64,000 nucleotides of DNA, from NCBI RefSeq assembly GCF_019399895.1, contig NC_091864.1, forward strand, positions 1,962,001 through 2,026,000, given 5' to 3'. Each line of letters begins with the position of its first letter. The stretch's first letter is position 1. Source of the stretch: Cardiocondyla obscurior. Taxonomy: Eukaryota; Arthropoda; Insecta; Hymenoptera; Formicidae. The notes beneath the pieces are model-generated. The model saw nothing but the letters and a program-made list of their open reading frames with translations, was not told the origin of the DNA and did not search any database. Below, piece by piece: positions 12,041 through 24,831 of the stretch. The translations under genes and the position numbers were made by a program.

Positions 12041-13099
12041 TTCACGTAAGGAGCAAAGTTACTTTAAATTGGAATTTCCTGGCAAATCGTTACCGCGTTT
12101 CTTTCGCCGCGTCGATCCCTATCATCGAATTTTATCGAACTTCGGCGCCTAATTTTCGTCACGTGAAACGACGTTAAGGACGCCGATCGTAATATTTAAG
12201 GGTGAGAACGTTTTAAACGCTCCCGTTGTGTCTTTTACAAATTGACGAAGTTTTCAACAACTTCGGAGATACATAACTTTCTTTTTTTTCAAGTACACAT
12301 TTTTTTTTCTTTTACTTTTTCTTTTGCATTTCTCGTTGCCGCTTCTTGATACATTATGCGAAAGAGACACACGTCGTCGCGTGAATGAATAAATAATTTG
12401 ACGGCGCTTAAATGGTATTCCTGATAATAATTTCGTAGCTTCCACACAATTCATTAACGCAATGACTATCCATTTCATTATTGAATAATAATACTTTTAA
12501 ATACGATAAGAGACGGTGCGAAATATTTTACGCAGCCAGGGTACTAAAATATAAAATACAAAGTGATATTGCAATTGAACGTTCTTTGACAAATGTTTCG
12601 TAAATACGGTGTTGCTAATTACTGTGCAATGAATGAGCGACCGAACAAAAATAATACGCCGTTAATAACCCAGCCGCGGGCGAATTAAAGAAAATGTAAT
12701 GTAAAAGAGGTAGAAAGAAAGAAGAGAAAAAAAAAAAAAATAGATGCTTTATCGTCGTCGCGTCGTGGTATGGGAGGAACGCAAAAGAACACTACAATGC
12801 CGCCGAGTTAAATGAGGGCACTGCACGCCGACCAGCTGAAACGTTCGCGGACAACGAACGAACTTTCTCTATATTGGAACGCGGAATCGGAGAAAGAAAT
12901 TCATAAAGAAAAAAAAGGAGAAAACGAGGTATTTCTCGTTGACGTCGAAGGCGACGTCTTCGATAGAATAAGACGAGACGATTCAGAATTCCGCAGACAC
13001 GTAAGGAAGAACGGAATGGCGGGTGAAACGATGCGAGGTTTACGAAGATGGGCCCGGAACTTTGCTTTTTGTAATAAGCGACTTTTCTTGTAGTATAAA

Positions 13100-13146
13100 T
13101 TTCTCTCTCTCTCTCTCTTTTTCTCTCTCTCTCTCTCTTTCTTTTT
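13100..13146 (+). repeat. CT microsatellite
   Basis: Nearly pure (CT)n with T-rich interruptions. It creates the repeated Ser-Leu and Arg-Glu translations on the two strands. Confidence 0.85.
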
Positions 13147-14376
13147 CGTTTGCTTTTTTTTTGTTTGTGCTTTCATCACGCAATACGCGAACAAAAGCAG
13201 GGTATATTTGACTAAAGCACTCGTGATACACTCCTCAATACAAATTCTATCGATAACGAAGCCCTCGGGAGCTGTATCTCGACGAAGTCCAAGAAATACG
13301 TTACGAAACTTATGTCAAACTTTATTTTTGTTCCGTGGCGCTCCGGCGTTTGTTTCTCAAGTCGGCAAACGGTGCGCGAGAAAAATGCGAAATTGCAGTT
13401 CCGCGAGAATCACAAACTTCATTCATCGGTCCCGCTTCTCGCGAGCTCCGTTCGTTTCCGACCGATCGCGTCCACGTGTAACGGTCCGCGCGAATCAAAA
13501 AGCCACTCCGCCGCGAAAGGCACGGGCTGATCTTTTGCATCTCTCCGCGAGCGAGGGGATGAAAGAAACATTACAAAGCGCGTCTAAGTATATTTTCCTT
13601 CGAGGGTATATTGCTCCCCGGGGAGAAATAACCGAACCGAGGCTCACAATGCGCCCGCTACGAGAGTTGCATATAAAGAAGAGGGAGAGGAAAAGACGCG
13701 AGGGAGGCGTTGGAGCACGGGGGTTTAATTTATAAGAATGTCTTTCCACCCTCCTCGTTCTCTTTCCTTTACCGCGACTTTCGTAAGCATCCGTGAGGAG
13801 CCTCTCCTCTCGCCTTTATTCTTTTTCTTCCTGCCTCTCTTCTTGTACTCGATTTCGTGCCAAGCCCAAATCGAAGCTCCGACGTGTAAAAAGAAAAGAA
13901 AAGAAAAAAAAAAAAAAAGAACCCAAAGCATGGAAAAGTCAGTCGCGTGTTCTTCCGCCCGAGAAAGTCGTAACGTCGACGAGGAGCTGGGTCGCTCCCC
14001 GTGATCGAACCTCATGAATTTTTGACGCGATTTTAATCCCGCCGCGGCACAGGGGAAAAAGGATGTGACTCCTTTCTAGACGTTCCCCATGTTAAAACGG
14101 AAAATTGCCGTTCCGCGAGGTACAGAAAATTTTAGACGATCGCCGAGCGCAAACACTTGTTGGATTTTTATTCGGCGAAGTAGATGCATGCGGGCGGTTT
14201 CGCTTATAAATATGTCTTGTTGGATAAGCGGGATCTTTGTCTCGATCCGCGTGTACGGGAGTTATCATCTCTGAGCTACGATCGCACGGAGCGAAATATA
14301 AAAATGATCGCTTGGAAAATTGGATTTTATTTTTGAATTTTCTTTCTTCTTCGATTCCGGCACTGCGTGAATTTAC

Positions 14377-14400
14377 GGGGGAGAGGGGGGAGGGAAGGGG
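14377..14400 (+). other. G-rich run, potential G-quadruplex
   Basis: Tracts of five, six, three and four G are separated by AGA, A and AA. This fits the four-tract G-quadruplex pattern on the + strand. Confidence 0.6.
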
Positions 14401-16423
14401 TCGGTTACGCTGTCGATGATAGACTCATTTCGGGCGACTGAACATTGAAATTCGACGCGCGCGCTTGCACTTTCATTATGTTGCTCCCGTCGGCGCGATT
14501 TATCTTCCGCGCGCGTGCCCGCGTACGCTTTGAAATTTTTCTGACGTACAAAAGGTGCCCGCGGAATTCACCTGCCATCGTTTGTCTACGCGAAGACGTG
14601 AAATGCACTATACACGTGTCAGAACACCGTCGACGACCGTGCAGCGTATTTTAAATTCGCGTGTCGGCTCTCCGTCTCAAACGTTACGTACCCTTGCGCC
14701 GCCGGAATTCGCGGCGCCCTTTGTGTAAAATCCGCGCGTACGCGCTGTCGCGCGACGGCCAAGTTAAACATTTCGCTGCAATCCCGGAGTGAGGCTGTCG
14801 GACCTCCCCGGGGAACGGCAAGAGGAGGAAGAAATACAATTTAAAAAATTCGCGTAATGAAAATTTAGAAGCGCTTTAAGTGAATTTCTCGTGCAAAATT
14901 ATTGTACGACGCACGTTAAATCTTCATTACGACAGAAGTCGTGTTGCAATGAACATTTCTCTTTTTCGCGAGAAACGTCAATTAAATTATTCAACTTATT
15001 AAAGAAAGAAAAGATTCTTTATTAAAACAAGATTGACACGGCCTGTCGAAAAGACCCTTGACGCTGCTATTTTTTTTTTTCTTTTCCCCCTTTTTTTTTT
15101 TCCCTCGCCCGGTAGAGTCTCTCCCTCTCGTGCATGCAAATTTCACCGCGAAAATGTTTTCGCGCGGCAAAGACGGCACCTTTGAAGAGTGTCGCAATTC
15201 TCTCGTCTCGTTACCGATCGAAACGGGAAGGAACGGAAAGTACAATGCTAATTGCGCACCGTTACGTTACGCACACCTTTGTCGCGCACGCTGGGAATGA
15301 GCTTTTCGTGCACTTCGCCGGGTGGAGAATAAATTCTGCGGCCGGCGGTTTCTCGGTCAAACCACCACGGCCTTTGTCCTCTTCGCGCGCAGGAAATGTA
15401 GGTTTTTCCTAAAGGGCATGCACAGCCCACAGCGTTCGCAGTTAATTAATTAGGTGCAGGCAGAAGAGCGCAGGTACGGCACGGCGAAAGTGCGGAGCAC
15501 GGGAATCTCATGAAACCATATTTGCTCCCCCTCTCTTTTTTTTTTTTTTCTTATTTTTCCATACAGCAAAGAAACAAGCTTTTTGTTTGACCAAAGAAAG
15601 AAAGAGAGAAATTTTTTCCTCGCATCGCGAGGAGTGTGGTTGAATTAAATCGTTTAATTTTAATTTCGTTAAGCGCGCACTTAAACGCGCGTTATTATTT
15701 CGGAGCTAAGACTGCTAAATTGATATTTGACACTGAATAAAGCAGAAAAGATTTCTACGTCGTTTCTTCCCATTTCATAGCTTTCGAGAGTGATTTTAGT
15801 ACCCTTGCCAATGCGAAGAAATATGAGACGCGCGCGGAGATCTCGGGAGTGACATATCTACCTTCGTCCGCGCGTCCCGTTCGACATTTTCTCGATCGAC
15901 CGCGCCGGCCGGCCGGCCGCAGTCAGGGAAAAATGCGGAAAATCCCGGCTACCTAGTACCGACGGCGTGTTTGTTTCGTTTGATTCACGTTCTTCGCCGG
16001 CCGTTAATCGAAACCGTCGGGTCGGAGAGAGGTTCGTGATCGGAAACGGCGCATCAGACGATTTTCTTCCCTACAGCCGGTATCGGGGGGGTTTGGGGGC
16101 GGGTCGCGGGGAGACGGCCGGGAAATTGAGACTGCATCCATCATCCCACAGCCGCCGCCTCAAAGAAGTCGAGGGACGATGTAGTCCCACGGCCCTATAG
16201 CCGTGAAGACGGCTCTCGCTTCGCCGGCTAGGGTAAATGTTGTCTCACCTCGCTCACCGAGCGCACGAGGGCAGTGTAAACAGATCCTCTCCCGGTCATA
16301 TTTAACGTTTCCTCAACGCCCGGCAGGAGCAGGCGCACCCTCGCCAAGGACCGGGGAAGCGCACCTGCTTGCGAAGAGATTTTCCCGGCGCGACTTTTCC
16401 CAATATTAAAGCTCGGCCAACAA

Positions 16424-16444
16424 TGTACGTACGTACGTACGTAG
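16424..16444. repeat. (ACGT)n self-complementary microsatellite
   Basis: About five tandem GTAC/ACGT units form a perfect palindrome that could extrude as a small cruciform. Confidence 0.8.
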
Positions 16445-16935
16445 ACACGCGACATGGTATTCCAAGCGTGACATATTAATGGCGAGATTACTCTTGATTT
16501 ATCTTGACCCGGCGAGCACTCGAGACCGACGTCGTAGTCGACGGTAAGATACCGTCTCTATGGCTCTTCTAAATCCGCGGGACATCGTTTTGCTTACTTT
16601 TTCTTTCCTCGTACACGTAGCTCCTTAGACTGCTCTCGTTATTCTTTACGTTCGGCCGCTGTTGATTCTGTAGATTACATTTTCTCTAAAATTTTCAACG
16701 TTACCCTGTCGCACCGAGTTTTCCTTGGTCAACGTACTTGCGCTGGCACACCGCCCAGTCGCGAAAGGGCTTGACGGCGCTCCTAAAAATCTGGCCCACG
16801 GATGACAGTTCGGGGAATGAACCACTCGCTCGAAATAAATGCCACGTCATGCGCTAGCAAAGTTTTCCGTGTATATTTCGTCGAGGAATTTCGCGGAGTA
16901 CGTACGATTGCCGCGTTAAAGCTTAAAATATGATC

Positions 16936-16983
16936 AAAGAAAAAAAAGAAAAAAAAAAAAAAAAAAGAAAAAAAAAAGAAATA
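16936..16983 (+). repeat. A-rich low-complexity tract
   Basis: Runs of up to 18 A are separated by single G residues. No terminal structure suggests a retrotransposed element joined to it. Confidence 0.8.
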
Positions 16984-17362
16984 AATTTCAAGAGCAAACG
17001 TTCAAGTTTCAGCGTTCTCGTGACAATAGAAGTTTTTAATTTTCAACCCGCGTTCCAACATCGATTATTCATTTTTGGAGAAATGTAATTCGGTGTCACT
17101 TGAACATGCACATTTGTCTTTTCTCTTTTACTCTTTTCCCCTTCCCCCACCCCTTCTTTATTTCACGGGAAAATGTGAAGCACAAAAATTCGTGCTATCA
17201 GTTGGCACCTGGAGGATCGAGAACGCGATGCGGGACTCGAGATGGAATAACGGCGGGATGGAAGTTCCGACGAATCGGACGAAAAAACGAGCCGTTGATT
17301 AAAGACTTTTTACATTCCCCTTTGGCCTTTGACGTTACGAGCTGCGCCGCGCCCGAACATCG

Positions 17363-17392
17363 GCTCTCTCTTTCTCTCTCTCTCTCTCTCTC
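17363..17392 (+). repeat. CT microsatellite
   Basis: A (CT)n tract with one TTT interruption, producing Ser-Leu repeats in the shadow frames. Confidence 0.85.
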
Positions 17393-20300
17393 GATACACG
17401 CGTTTCTTGAGAGCAAGCGGGTCCCCCGCGTTCCCGGTGCTCGATCGACTTCAAAGGAGAGTTCTCCTCTTGTGTAGGAGTGCTTCCATTCGACCGAGGC
17501 GGACCCGTCGCTTTTCTCCTACACGCGCGTGTGCTTTACACTACGAGCGAAAGGAATCACGTTTGCGACAGGTACGTAGTTCTATTCCCGAACAGCTCTA
17601 CCGGAATGACTTCCGTCTTGTTTCATGGCTTCCTACATGCGTGCGAAGTCTGAGCGACAGTCAGACGTCTCGCAAGATTACGAAAGAGAACGATATCTGA
17701 TAGTGAAAATATATACCTAATTATTTATCCGCGATATTATCTCGTTAAACTGACCTTTAAAATTATTTTTGAAAATATACGAAAAATTGGCGGTAGCAAA
17801 CGACGGTCTTGTAGTCTTAATTAAAATAATTTACCGTGACATTCGTCCGTATAATTATAGAAAAAACAAAACCTGTCACTGAATATTCATGGATCGTGGG
17901 GGTCAATATATATCTAAGTCCGGCGGACTTAAGGGAGTTAAGTCGCGTTAGTAGTATCACAGTCGCAGTTAATTAAGGGTCCTTTCTAAGAGCTGATTGC
18001 ACTAACGTTCGTTAGCGGTAACTTTGGTTGACTAAATATTGTCTACTCGTCTATGCCACAGATAGGTCTGTAATCTCGAAAGGAATAGAGAATTGCTAAC
18101 CGGGATGGTTTAATTCAAAGTGATCGCACTACGAGGGACTATATCAATATTGTAATACAATCGTGATTACAATCTTTTTGCTGTTAAAATACGCGCGGCT
18201 GATTCATCGAAATTGCATACATCTTAAAATTTTTTATTCTAAATCGGCACTTGTTTCTGAAAACATTTCTTTTTCATAGATCCTTTTTTTTTTTTCTTTC
18301 ATTTTCCTCTTCTGTAAAATACGTTCTTCGTCTTTTTATTCTTTCGCGTAGTGCGTGCTGAGACGTATCGATAAAAAATAAATTTAGATTATCAGCGGAC
18401 AATAAAATTGAGCGATGAAATAGAGTCGAGTAGGAGAGGAAGAAATTTTCTTGAAAGCTGGAGGCGAAGAACGAGCACTCGAGTCACTTCAGAAAAGAGA
18501 TTTGACCCTATCGTTCCGGTACCGAGATCGCGAGGATCGTATTTCCAGATGGAGATTTTATATTGGTCTGCTCGGCGATGCAGCTTTCAATATATTTCTC
18601 AAGCGTCTCCTTCGAGCGGGCCGCGGACGGTTAAGCAATCATTTACAGATCTCGAGTAACGGCAAGGGGTGGGGCGAACAAATGTCGGGCTGATTGACGG
18701 TAGAAATGGGCTTTCAGTGTCACTGGGCTCAAGTCCATTTCGCGTTTTTCCGACGAGATAATCCGGCCGGCGATTGGTTTTCCCGTCTAATAGCCTCGAT
18801 ACATGGACGGGTCATCTATCGCGAGAGTAGGGGGTGCAGGCGGCAGTTTACTTAAACCCTCTCGCGGCCCCCGTACTACATTCCTGAAACATTCATCAGA
18901 CAAACGGCGTTCTCTGATGCATCTCGTTGCGAGAGATTTACCTACCTATCCGCCCGCCTATTCGTCTCAGCTTCGTCCTCGCGAGGGTACATTACTCGAT
19001 AAATAATGGACTCGCGCACCTGAAGAGACAATGAGACCATGGGTTTCATGCCTACTTTGGCTAGATTAAACCTGTGCGAATTAAACCGCGGCTGAAACTC
19101 GGCTGTGAAAGCGCGCCCCGCCATTTACGTGAGAGCTCAATTTGCTTTATGCAAGTTATCCGTTTCATAATTATATTTACTTTAATTTAATTTAAATATT
19201 TAAAAATGGCACGTAATACCACTCGGTTAAAAGAAATTTGGAAAGACAACGAGATTTATACGAAATAAAAATATATCAAGCAATTAGAAATTTTATGGAG
19301 TTTTAACTTTACAGAAATTATTAATTAAAATTTGATTCCTTCAAATTTAATATAACGATATTCTAGTATCTCGAGATTAAGATAAGATTCTAATATATAT
19401 TTTTAATTTGAAATTATTTTGGCAAGAAAAAAAATTTCGCTCTTGACAAAGACCTCGCACCTTTACGGAAGGAATCAGCAAGGCAGACGCCTTCGATCTC
19501 CTCTGTTAAGCCCTACCGGTCTTACATAGGTTTGGCCCAGGGGTTTCTCTCGTCCCGACAAGGGTCTGAAAAGCTCAGCGATCACGACAAGCTTAAAGTC
19601 GTAACGCTTGCGGTTCACTTTTCGGCCGATCGCTGCGAGATTTATTGCGGTGTTCTATTCGATTCGTAAGTTTCCGAGGGCTCGAGCGTTTCGATCGGTC
19701 GAAGGCTATCTCTTATCAACCACGTGCGTACTATCTATTTGTCTCCTGGCTAAGGAATGCGAGAGTGGCGAGGAGAATATCGCGAACCTACCCCACCCGA
19801 CTGAAAGCCACCGACTTAGTTAATGTATTTTTACCGCTCTGTAATTTAACGCGCTATTAAAAAAATAAAATATGTCGAATATTATTCTGTGGTTCATCGG
19901 TGAAAATTGTTACGTTTAAAATAGCTTTCTTAATTTGTTTTCCAATTTCTCTCATCCTACCGATGAGTTTCTTCCTATTTAATCAGGGAACAACAGGGCG
20001 AACTCAAATTTATTGTTGCGGCTGACCGTAATGAGAAAAGCGTTATTAGTAACAATGAGTCTTTAATGAGATTTCCGAGAACGTTCTGCGTCGAGTATTA
20101 CTGACTGGCACTAATTAAAGGCATTCAATTTTATGAGAATCTCCACATACAAGCGTTCCTAGTTCGAGTGCTCGTTCTTTTTAATCCCTCTCGTCTCTTT
20201 CCTGCCTTTAAATGAAAATCCTCTAGTCGCACGTTCGAAAAGAATTAGGTATCAATAAATGAATTAAAAAAAAAAAGGAAAAAAAATTGATTCACTTTGT

Positions 20301-20859
20301 GGTACAAATCGCGGTGAATATAGATTTTTTTATACTATTCCTTAAATTTTGATTTCCCCTATGCTTCCGATTAAAAAAAATGTCAAAATTAATTTCCAAA
20401 ATATTCCCTGCAAAGCTGTATCAAACATATCCCGTCGCGGACTATGCAATACGTTCGGGAAATTTTAGCCGATCCGTTGAAACTCACGGTCCCTTCGGTC
20501 GTGCATTCTTACAAAACGGCGCTCACAATAAACGGGCCGAAGCCGCACGTCTGAATTTTCCCGGCGCGCTTTCGGCGCGCGGTGTACGAATAATAAACGA
20601 AGGAGACGTCGGCCGATTCGAAGCACGCGTCTCGATCGTCGTCGCCGTCGTCGTCGTCTGTATTCATGGCGCTCGCGAAATATCTCGCGGCGTTTCCGGC
20701 CCGGGGAGTTATCAAGGTGTATGCGAGGAAACAAATCGAATAACCGTAATACCATTTTCCGTCGTAGGTGGCGAAAAGAGACGTGAAGGACCACGAGCTG
20801 TGTGTAGGAAAATTCACTTCCGCGAAATGGCTGGTGGCTGCCGCGCGCACCGCCGACTT

Positions 20860-20890
20860 GCTCTTTCTCTCTCTCTCTCTTTCTCTCCCC
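20860..20890 (+). repeat. CT microsatellite
   Basis: A (CT)n tract with T interruptions. It underlies the Leu-Ser repeats inside the long spurious frame at 20380-21147. Confidence 0.8.
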
Positions 20891-21417
20891 CGCGTCTCGC
20901 CGGGGTGATAAATTTGATACGTCTTTTCGCCGATACCCCCATGAGAATCGCCGCCGAAGGATACGCCGGAAAGCTAGCGCGGGGCGTCGTCGGAAGATGC
21001 ATTCCGTCGCGTACGCACACACGTGCACGCGAGTCGCCGACGGTTTTTCTCGACAAAGATACGCGCGCCTTAGGATATTTCCTTTATCCCGCTCGCAGCC
21101 TGGCTGACGGACTATCGCGAGCGATATCGAATTTTTATTTATTTTAATACGAGCCGTCGCGATAATTATAATTTCAGTTTAACATTTTAATTAACATAGG
21201 TATTAAATCGTGATTCTATTAAATACTTCAAATTAAAATTAAAATTTTGTAATTTTTATAATTTTTTTTTTTAATTAATATTTTTTATATTAAAATTAAA
21301 AAAGAGTTTCAGTAATTAATTTTATTAAATTATTATAAAGTGAAAATATTATTAAAAAATATAATGTGTAATAAGGAGAGTAGTCAAAAGACTAATACTG
21401 ACTATGAGTTAAAGAAA

Positions 21418-21775
21418 CTCGGGATGGTCGCGCGCGTTAAGCGCTAGTCTTTAAAAGTGGGAACGTTCGTAGGGTCTGTGGTTCGAGACCCGCCGGGCGC
21501 GCGTGCGGCCAAAGACCTGAGAATTGTCTCCGCTAGCAGGAGAAGGTAAAAGTAAGTAGAGTAAAGAGAGATAACAGGAATTGTCATAGATCTCAGCAGT
21601 TCCCTTCTCTTTCATATCCACAGTCCAGCTCCATGTGTCGCCTGTTCAGTGGCACACATAGGCGTTTCCCTATCTGTGGAGATAAAAGTTTCTGGGACGC
21701 TATATTCTAGAATGGCTACCCCATTGTTCTAGTAATACAAGTACCAGCGACAAATAAAACAATATTTTGCTAAAT
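21418..21775 (+). mobile_element. tRNA-Leu-derived SINE
   Basis: The head GGGATGGTCGCGCGCGTTAA followed by GCGCTAGTCT closely follows the 5' half of tRNA-Leu (GGATGGCCGAGCGGTCTAAG, GCGCCAGACT), including the A-box region at 21425-21436. A perfect RNA polymerase III B box, GGTTCGAGACC, lies at 21480-21490. The A-to-B spacing of about 55 bases fits a class II tRNA with a long variable arm. A non-tRNA body follows and the copy ends near CAAATAAAACAATA at about 21775. There is no coding capacity, so it would depend on a LINE for mobility. Target-site duplications are not obvious and both ends are approximate. It lies between two AT-rich blocks, a common landing context. Confidence 0.65.
21480..21490 (+). 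promoter_or_regulatory. RNA polymerase III B box of the SINE
   Basis: GGTTCGAGACC matches the consensus GGTTCGANNCC at every fixed position. Confidence 0.75.
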
Positions 21776-22904
21776 CTTTTTATATATATATTTTCATATA
21801 AACAATTAAAAGACGATAACAGGTCGGAAGAAAATATTATCTTTGTGACAAACGCGTGAATAAATTCGTGAAAATATTTTTTTAAATTAAGCGTATAAAA
21901 TTCGTACGGCTGAATAACAGCGTATTTTTAGAAATTAAGATCCGGCAGAGGCACAGGGGATAGTTATGAGAGAGATTCCGGTGGATAAAAATGTTTTCGT
22001 TACGCGTTCGTGACTGTCAGGCTTTGCCGGATCCGCCACTGGTTGCGGCTGTAATCCCGCGACCGTCGTTGCAATTTTCGAGACCGTAGCATTTTTCTCC
22101 GCTTTGCCGCAGACGTGGGGAAATATTGCCGCGCCTCGTGCTCCAGCCGGCTGAAGTGACTCGGAATAAAATAGGATTAGCTCGCAATTGCGCGCGACCT
22201 ACTGATACGAACTAACGGTTCCCGCCTTCCGTTTCTCTTCCCGGCGTTATTCCCTTTCGCGCACCGCGGAAATTTACATAATTAAGGTATTCAAGCGACC
22301 ATATTTGCGCCAAGTCTCCTTTATGATCGCGACGCATTTAACGTGAAATTAACGCAGACGTTCGTGGGAATTTTCCGACCCGATTAATCGGGCCACGCAA
22401 GAACGATGCAATTACCGCGGAAATATCGCGGAACATTTTCGGCAAGACGCGTCAATTAAAAAATTCCGCGAATGCCGCGTCGTGCGGTGCAACCGTTCCG
22501 GAATTCGAAGATGAAGTCGCGCAAGTCCCACGTTCTTGTTAAACGAGGGTGGTGCACGCAAATGGGCACTCGATACTAAGGTCGGAGGTGCAATGAGAAG
22601 GAAATAAACTACTAAAAAAAAAAAAAAATAAATAAACAAATAAAAAAAACCAATTTATTCGACCAAAAAAAGAAAAAAAAAAGACAAAAGTAGTCGCGAA
22701 TGTAACGTAATGAAAATCGGTCGGTCGAAATCGGCAACATTATTCTTGGGTTTCGCCGGACGGGCAAACAGGCAGACTTACCGATCCGATAAACCCAATA
22801 AATGCAGTTTGTAGACAACGGTGCTCCGGTTAATCGCCACGATGGAAACAAAACGGCGCTTCTTTTCCGGCGTTCTCGTTTCGCGCGCAATCGCGTTACA
22901 CGTT
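21776..22904. other. Intron-like non-coding DNA
   Basis: No gene or element recognised. It contains an A-rich tract at 22614-22683 and otherwise ordinary CpG-rich sequence. Confidence 0.45.
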
Positions 22905-23122
22905 GTACACCGAAAAGCAGATATGGCGTTTTCTGCGGCGACAGCGGCTAGCGTACGTAACTCTAGGCGGCAGAGACAGAGGATGAGAGAACGGGAAGAA
23001 ATCAGTCTTCGGCAATCCGGCCGGCGCGGTATATACATGCAGTACTACATGCGAAACTGGACGCACGCTACGCTAAAGTCACGTTCGCTAGCTGCCGTCG
23101 CCATATCTGCCTTTCAGCGTAC
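22905..23122. mobile_element. 218-bp MITE-like inverted-repeat element, related to the 46.4-48.0 kb foldback
   Basis: The left end begins GTACACCGAAAAGCAGATAT. The right end, read on the minus strand, begins GTACGCTGAAAGGCAGATAT. Both arms then continue through GGCG and GGCTAGCG- or AGCTAGCG-type sequence, giving terminal inverted repeats of about 55-60 bp around an unrelated core. The same end organisation is found at 46398: GTACACTGACCGGCAATAAT, then TGCGGCGACGGCAGCTAACG. Left arm here: TGCGGCGACAGCGGCTAGCG. It is non-coding. Flanking sequence on both sides contains TACACGT, so the true ends may lie a few bases further out and no target-site duplication can be assigned. Confidence 0.6.
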
Positions 23123-24831
23123 ATACACGTGTACTCGAGGCTCCAGAGCGCTCTCTGTGCCTTGGAATTGCAACGGGATGTGTACGCGTATCGGAACAAC
23201 TTGCAATCGATACGCAAATCCTGGCCAGCCGTACGAGAGAACGCAATATATTTTTCTTTTTTGTTTTTTTTTTCCCTCCCCCGCTCCCGATCGCCGCTTC
23301 CGTTGCATCGGAATTTAGCCAACGTTTATTTATTTTTTCTTTTTTTTTTCGCTTTGCCGAGATTCCCGCGATCGATGCCAGCTCTCGCTTCTTGTACCAG
23401 CAGCTGTATTGCTTGATTAATAGGCGCGCGTGATAGACACGCGTTTATAGAAAGAACTGAATACGAGAAGAAGCGACGCGAGGCGAGATGCAGCCTCCGA
23501 GCGCGGCGCGTCGCCGAGCATCGCGGGAAACGAGAAGTAAGACGGATTCGAAGCCAACGTTGAAATTCTCGCGGGGAAAAAGGGGGTGGCTTTTCCATTT
23601 CCGCGATAAAAACTCTATTATCCAATGTAAGCGAAATGACGACAGTCCGATCGAGAGCCGCTGAAAGATGGCCAGCCGTAATAATGACGTTCACTCCGGA
23701 GGACACGAGTCGGTTATAGAAGAACACGGTGTAATAACCTTCGTGGCCCAGATACCGGGGAGGAAAATCGAAGCCCGGGACAGACATATTGGATGCTCGG
23801 AGGTAGTTTCGTTCGGAGCTTTTTGTCCTACTTCTCCATCTCGGGCGACCCGCTGGGGTGTGCGACCTCTTACCGTCCGCGACTTCCAATTCTAACCGAG
23901 ACACTGAGAGACACGCATATCCCCGTGAAGAACCGACATATTCCGCGGTAACCTAAATTTTTCTCGAGTCCCCTCTTTCTCGCTAGCTTAATAGATACGA
24001 TTTCGCCGATAAATAAACTACATATCCGAGCAAGCAAGGCGGGGTACATTGTGCGCAAAACATGACGAGAAACTTCGGGACACGATAAAACTGAATAAGA
24101 ACGTCCCTTCGAGCAGAAGTACTTAAATTAATCTCAAGTCACAAATTTACTAGCTCACAAATTCCAGCACGCCGAGGCGTGAATTAAGAGAGTTGAAATG
24201 TAATATTAATCGCGTCGTGCGATATTAAAATCACGCTTTAGAATCTTTAAAAATATAGTTTATTCTTTATTAATATCTGTCATCCGAATTAATTTTTTAT
24301 TTTCGCGCACCGTAAAATCTGGGATCGTAAATAAGCGAAGTGTACACGGAAAAATACCGTGTTTAACCCAGTGATTTTATCCCTCGAGAATGAAGCTGCG
24401 AGGAAGTACAAGTCTTTAGAAAGCTGAGTATTTAAAAATGATCGAAATGCACTTTACTGACGGCGGATGCGTCGCTTTATCCGACTGCGGCATCGAGAGC
24501 AGATCGAAATAATTATTCGCTCCTTTTTTTCCCCTCCTCTCTCTCTCCCAGCGATATAACTTGTCCCGCTGGAATAATGATTCGGTGCGGTTCCAATTTA
24601 TTGTCCGCTTTATAAAATTAAAAGCTACCGTCGACGCCATCGGCGTCGCCGAGTATTCGGTGAAAAGCGGCGGTCGAACGCGAGAGGAACACAGAGTATC
24701 GAGAGAGATAAATGAATTAAGAGGCCGAATGAATAATCTTTGGGATGCCAGGACGAGAGGGTACAAAGACCGTCGTCGGTAGACTTTAGCCGCACGGCAC
24801 TCAGCCTCTTTCCCGCCCCGTTTCCTACGAT
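23123..24831. other. Intron-like non-coding DNA
   Basis: T-rich tracts at about 23251-23274 and 23331-23350; otherwise no recognised element or gene on the + strand. The minus strand from about 24831 down to 24610 stays open in the frame that continues from the interrupted reading frame at 25209 (listed separately). Confidence 0.45.

Larger units (their letters stand above)
12041..21417. other. Intron-like non-coding DNA
   Basis: No exon or mobile element is recognisable. Visible items are CT microsatellites (13100-13146, 17363-17392, 20860-20890), a G-rich run (14377-14400), an (ACGT)n palindrome (16424-16444), an A-rich tract (16936-16983), a short hairpin TAAGTCC-GGC-GGACTTA at 17915-17931, and an AT-rich block at 21150-21400. 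The 255-codon plus-strand frame at 20380-21147 is not supported as a gene (see rejected items). Confidence 0.45.

Noticed and set aside
16190..16215. Overlapping alternative small hairpins (CACGGC/GCCGTG and AGCCGT/ACGGCT)
   Set aside because: It resembles an attenuator on paper, but six-base stems are common by chance in this CpG-rich eukaryotic sequence and there is no gene beside it.
19440..19640. Minus-strand open stretch of about 60 codons without ATG
   Set aside because: The residues show no motif I recognise, the flanks have no convincing splice sites, and similar stretches are expected by chance.
20380..21147. Longest open frame in the window (255 codons, + strand)
   Set aside because: It includes translations of a CT microsatellite and of CGT/GTC triplets. 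The opposite strand is open over the same CpG-rich bases, and no domain or family pattern is visible. Stop codons are rare in such DNA, so length alone is weak evidence.
23326..23904. 192-codon minus-strand frame
   Set aside because: Begins plausibly but ends in lysine runs from a T-rich tract and shows no recognisable family motif. Frames on the other strand overlap it.
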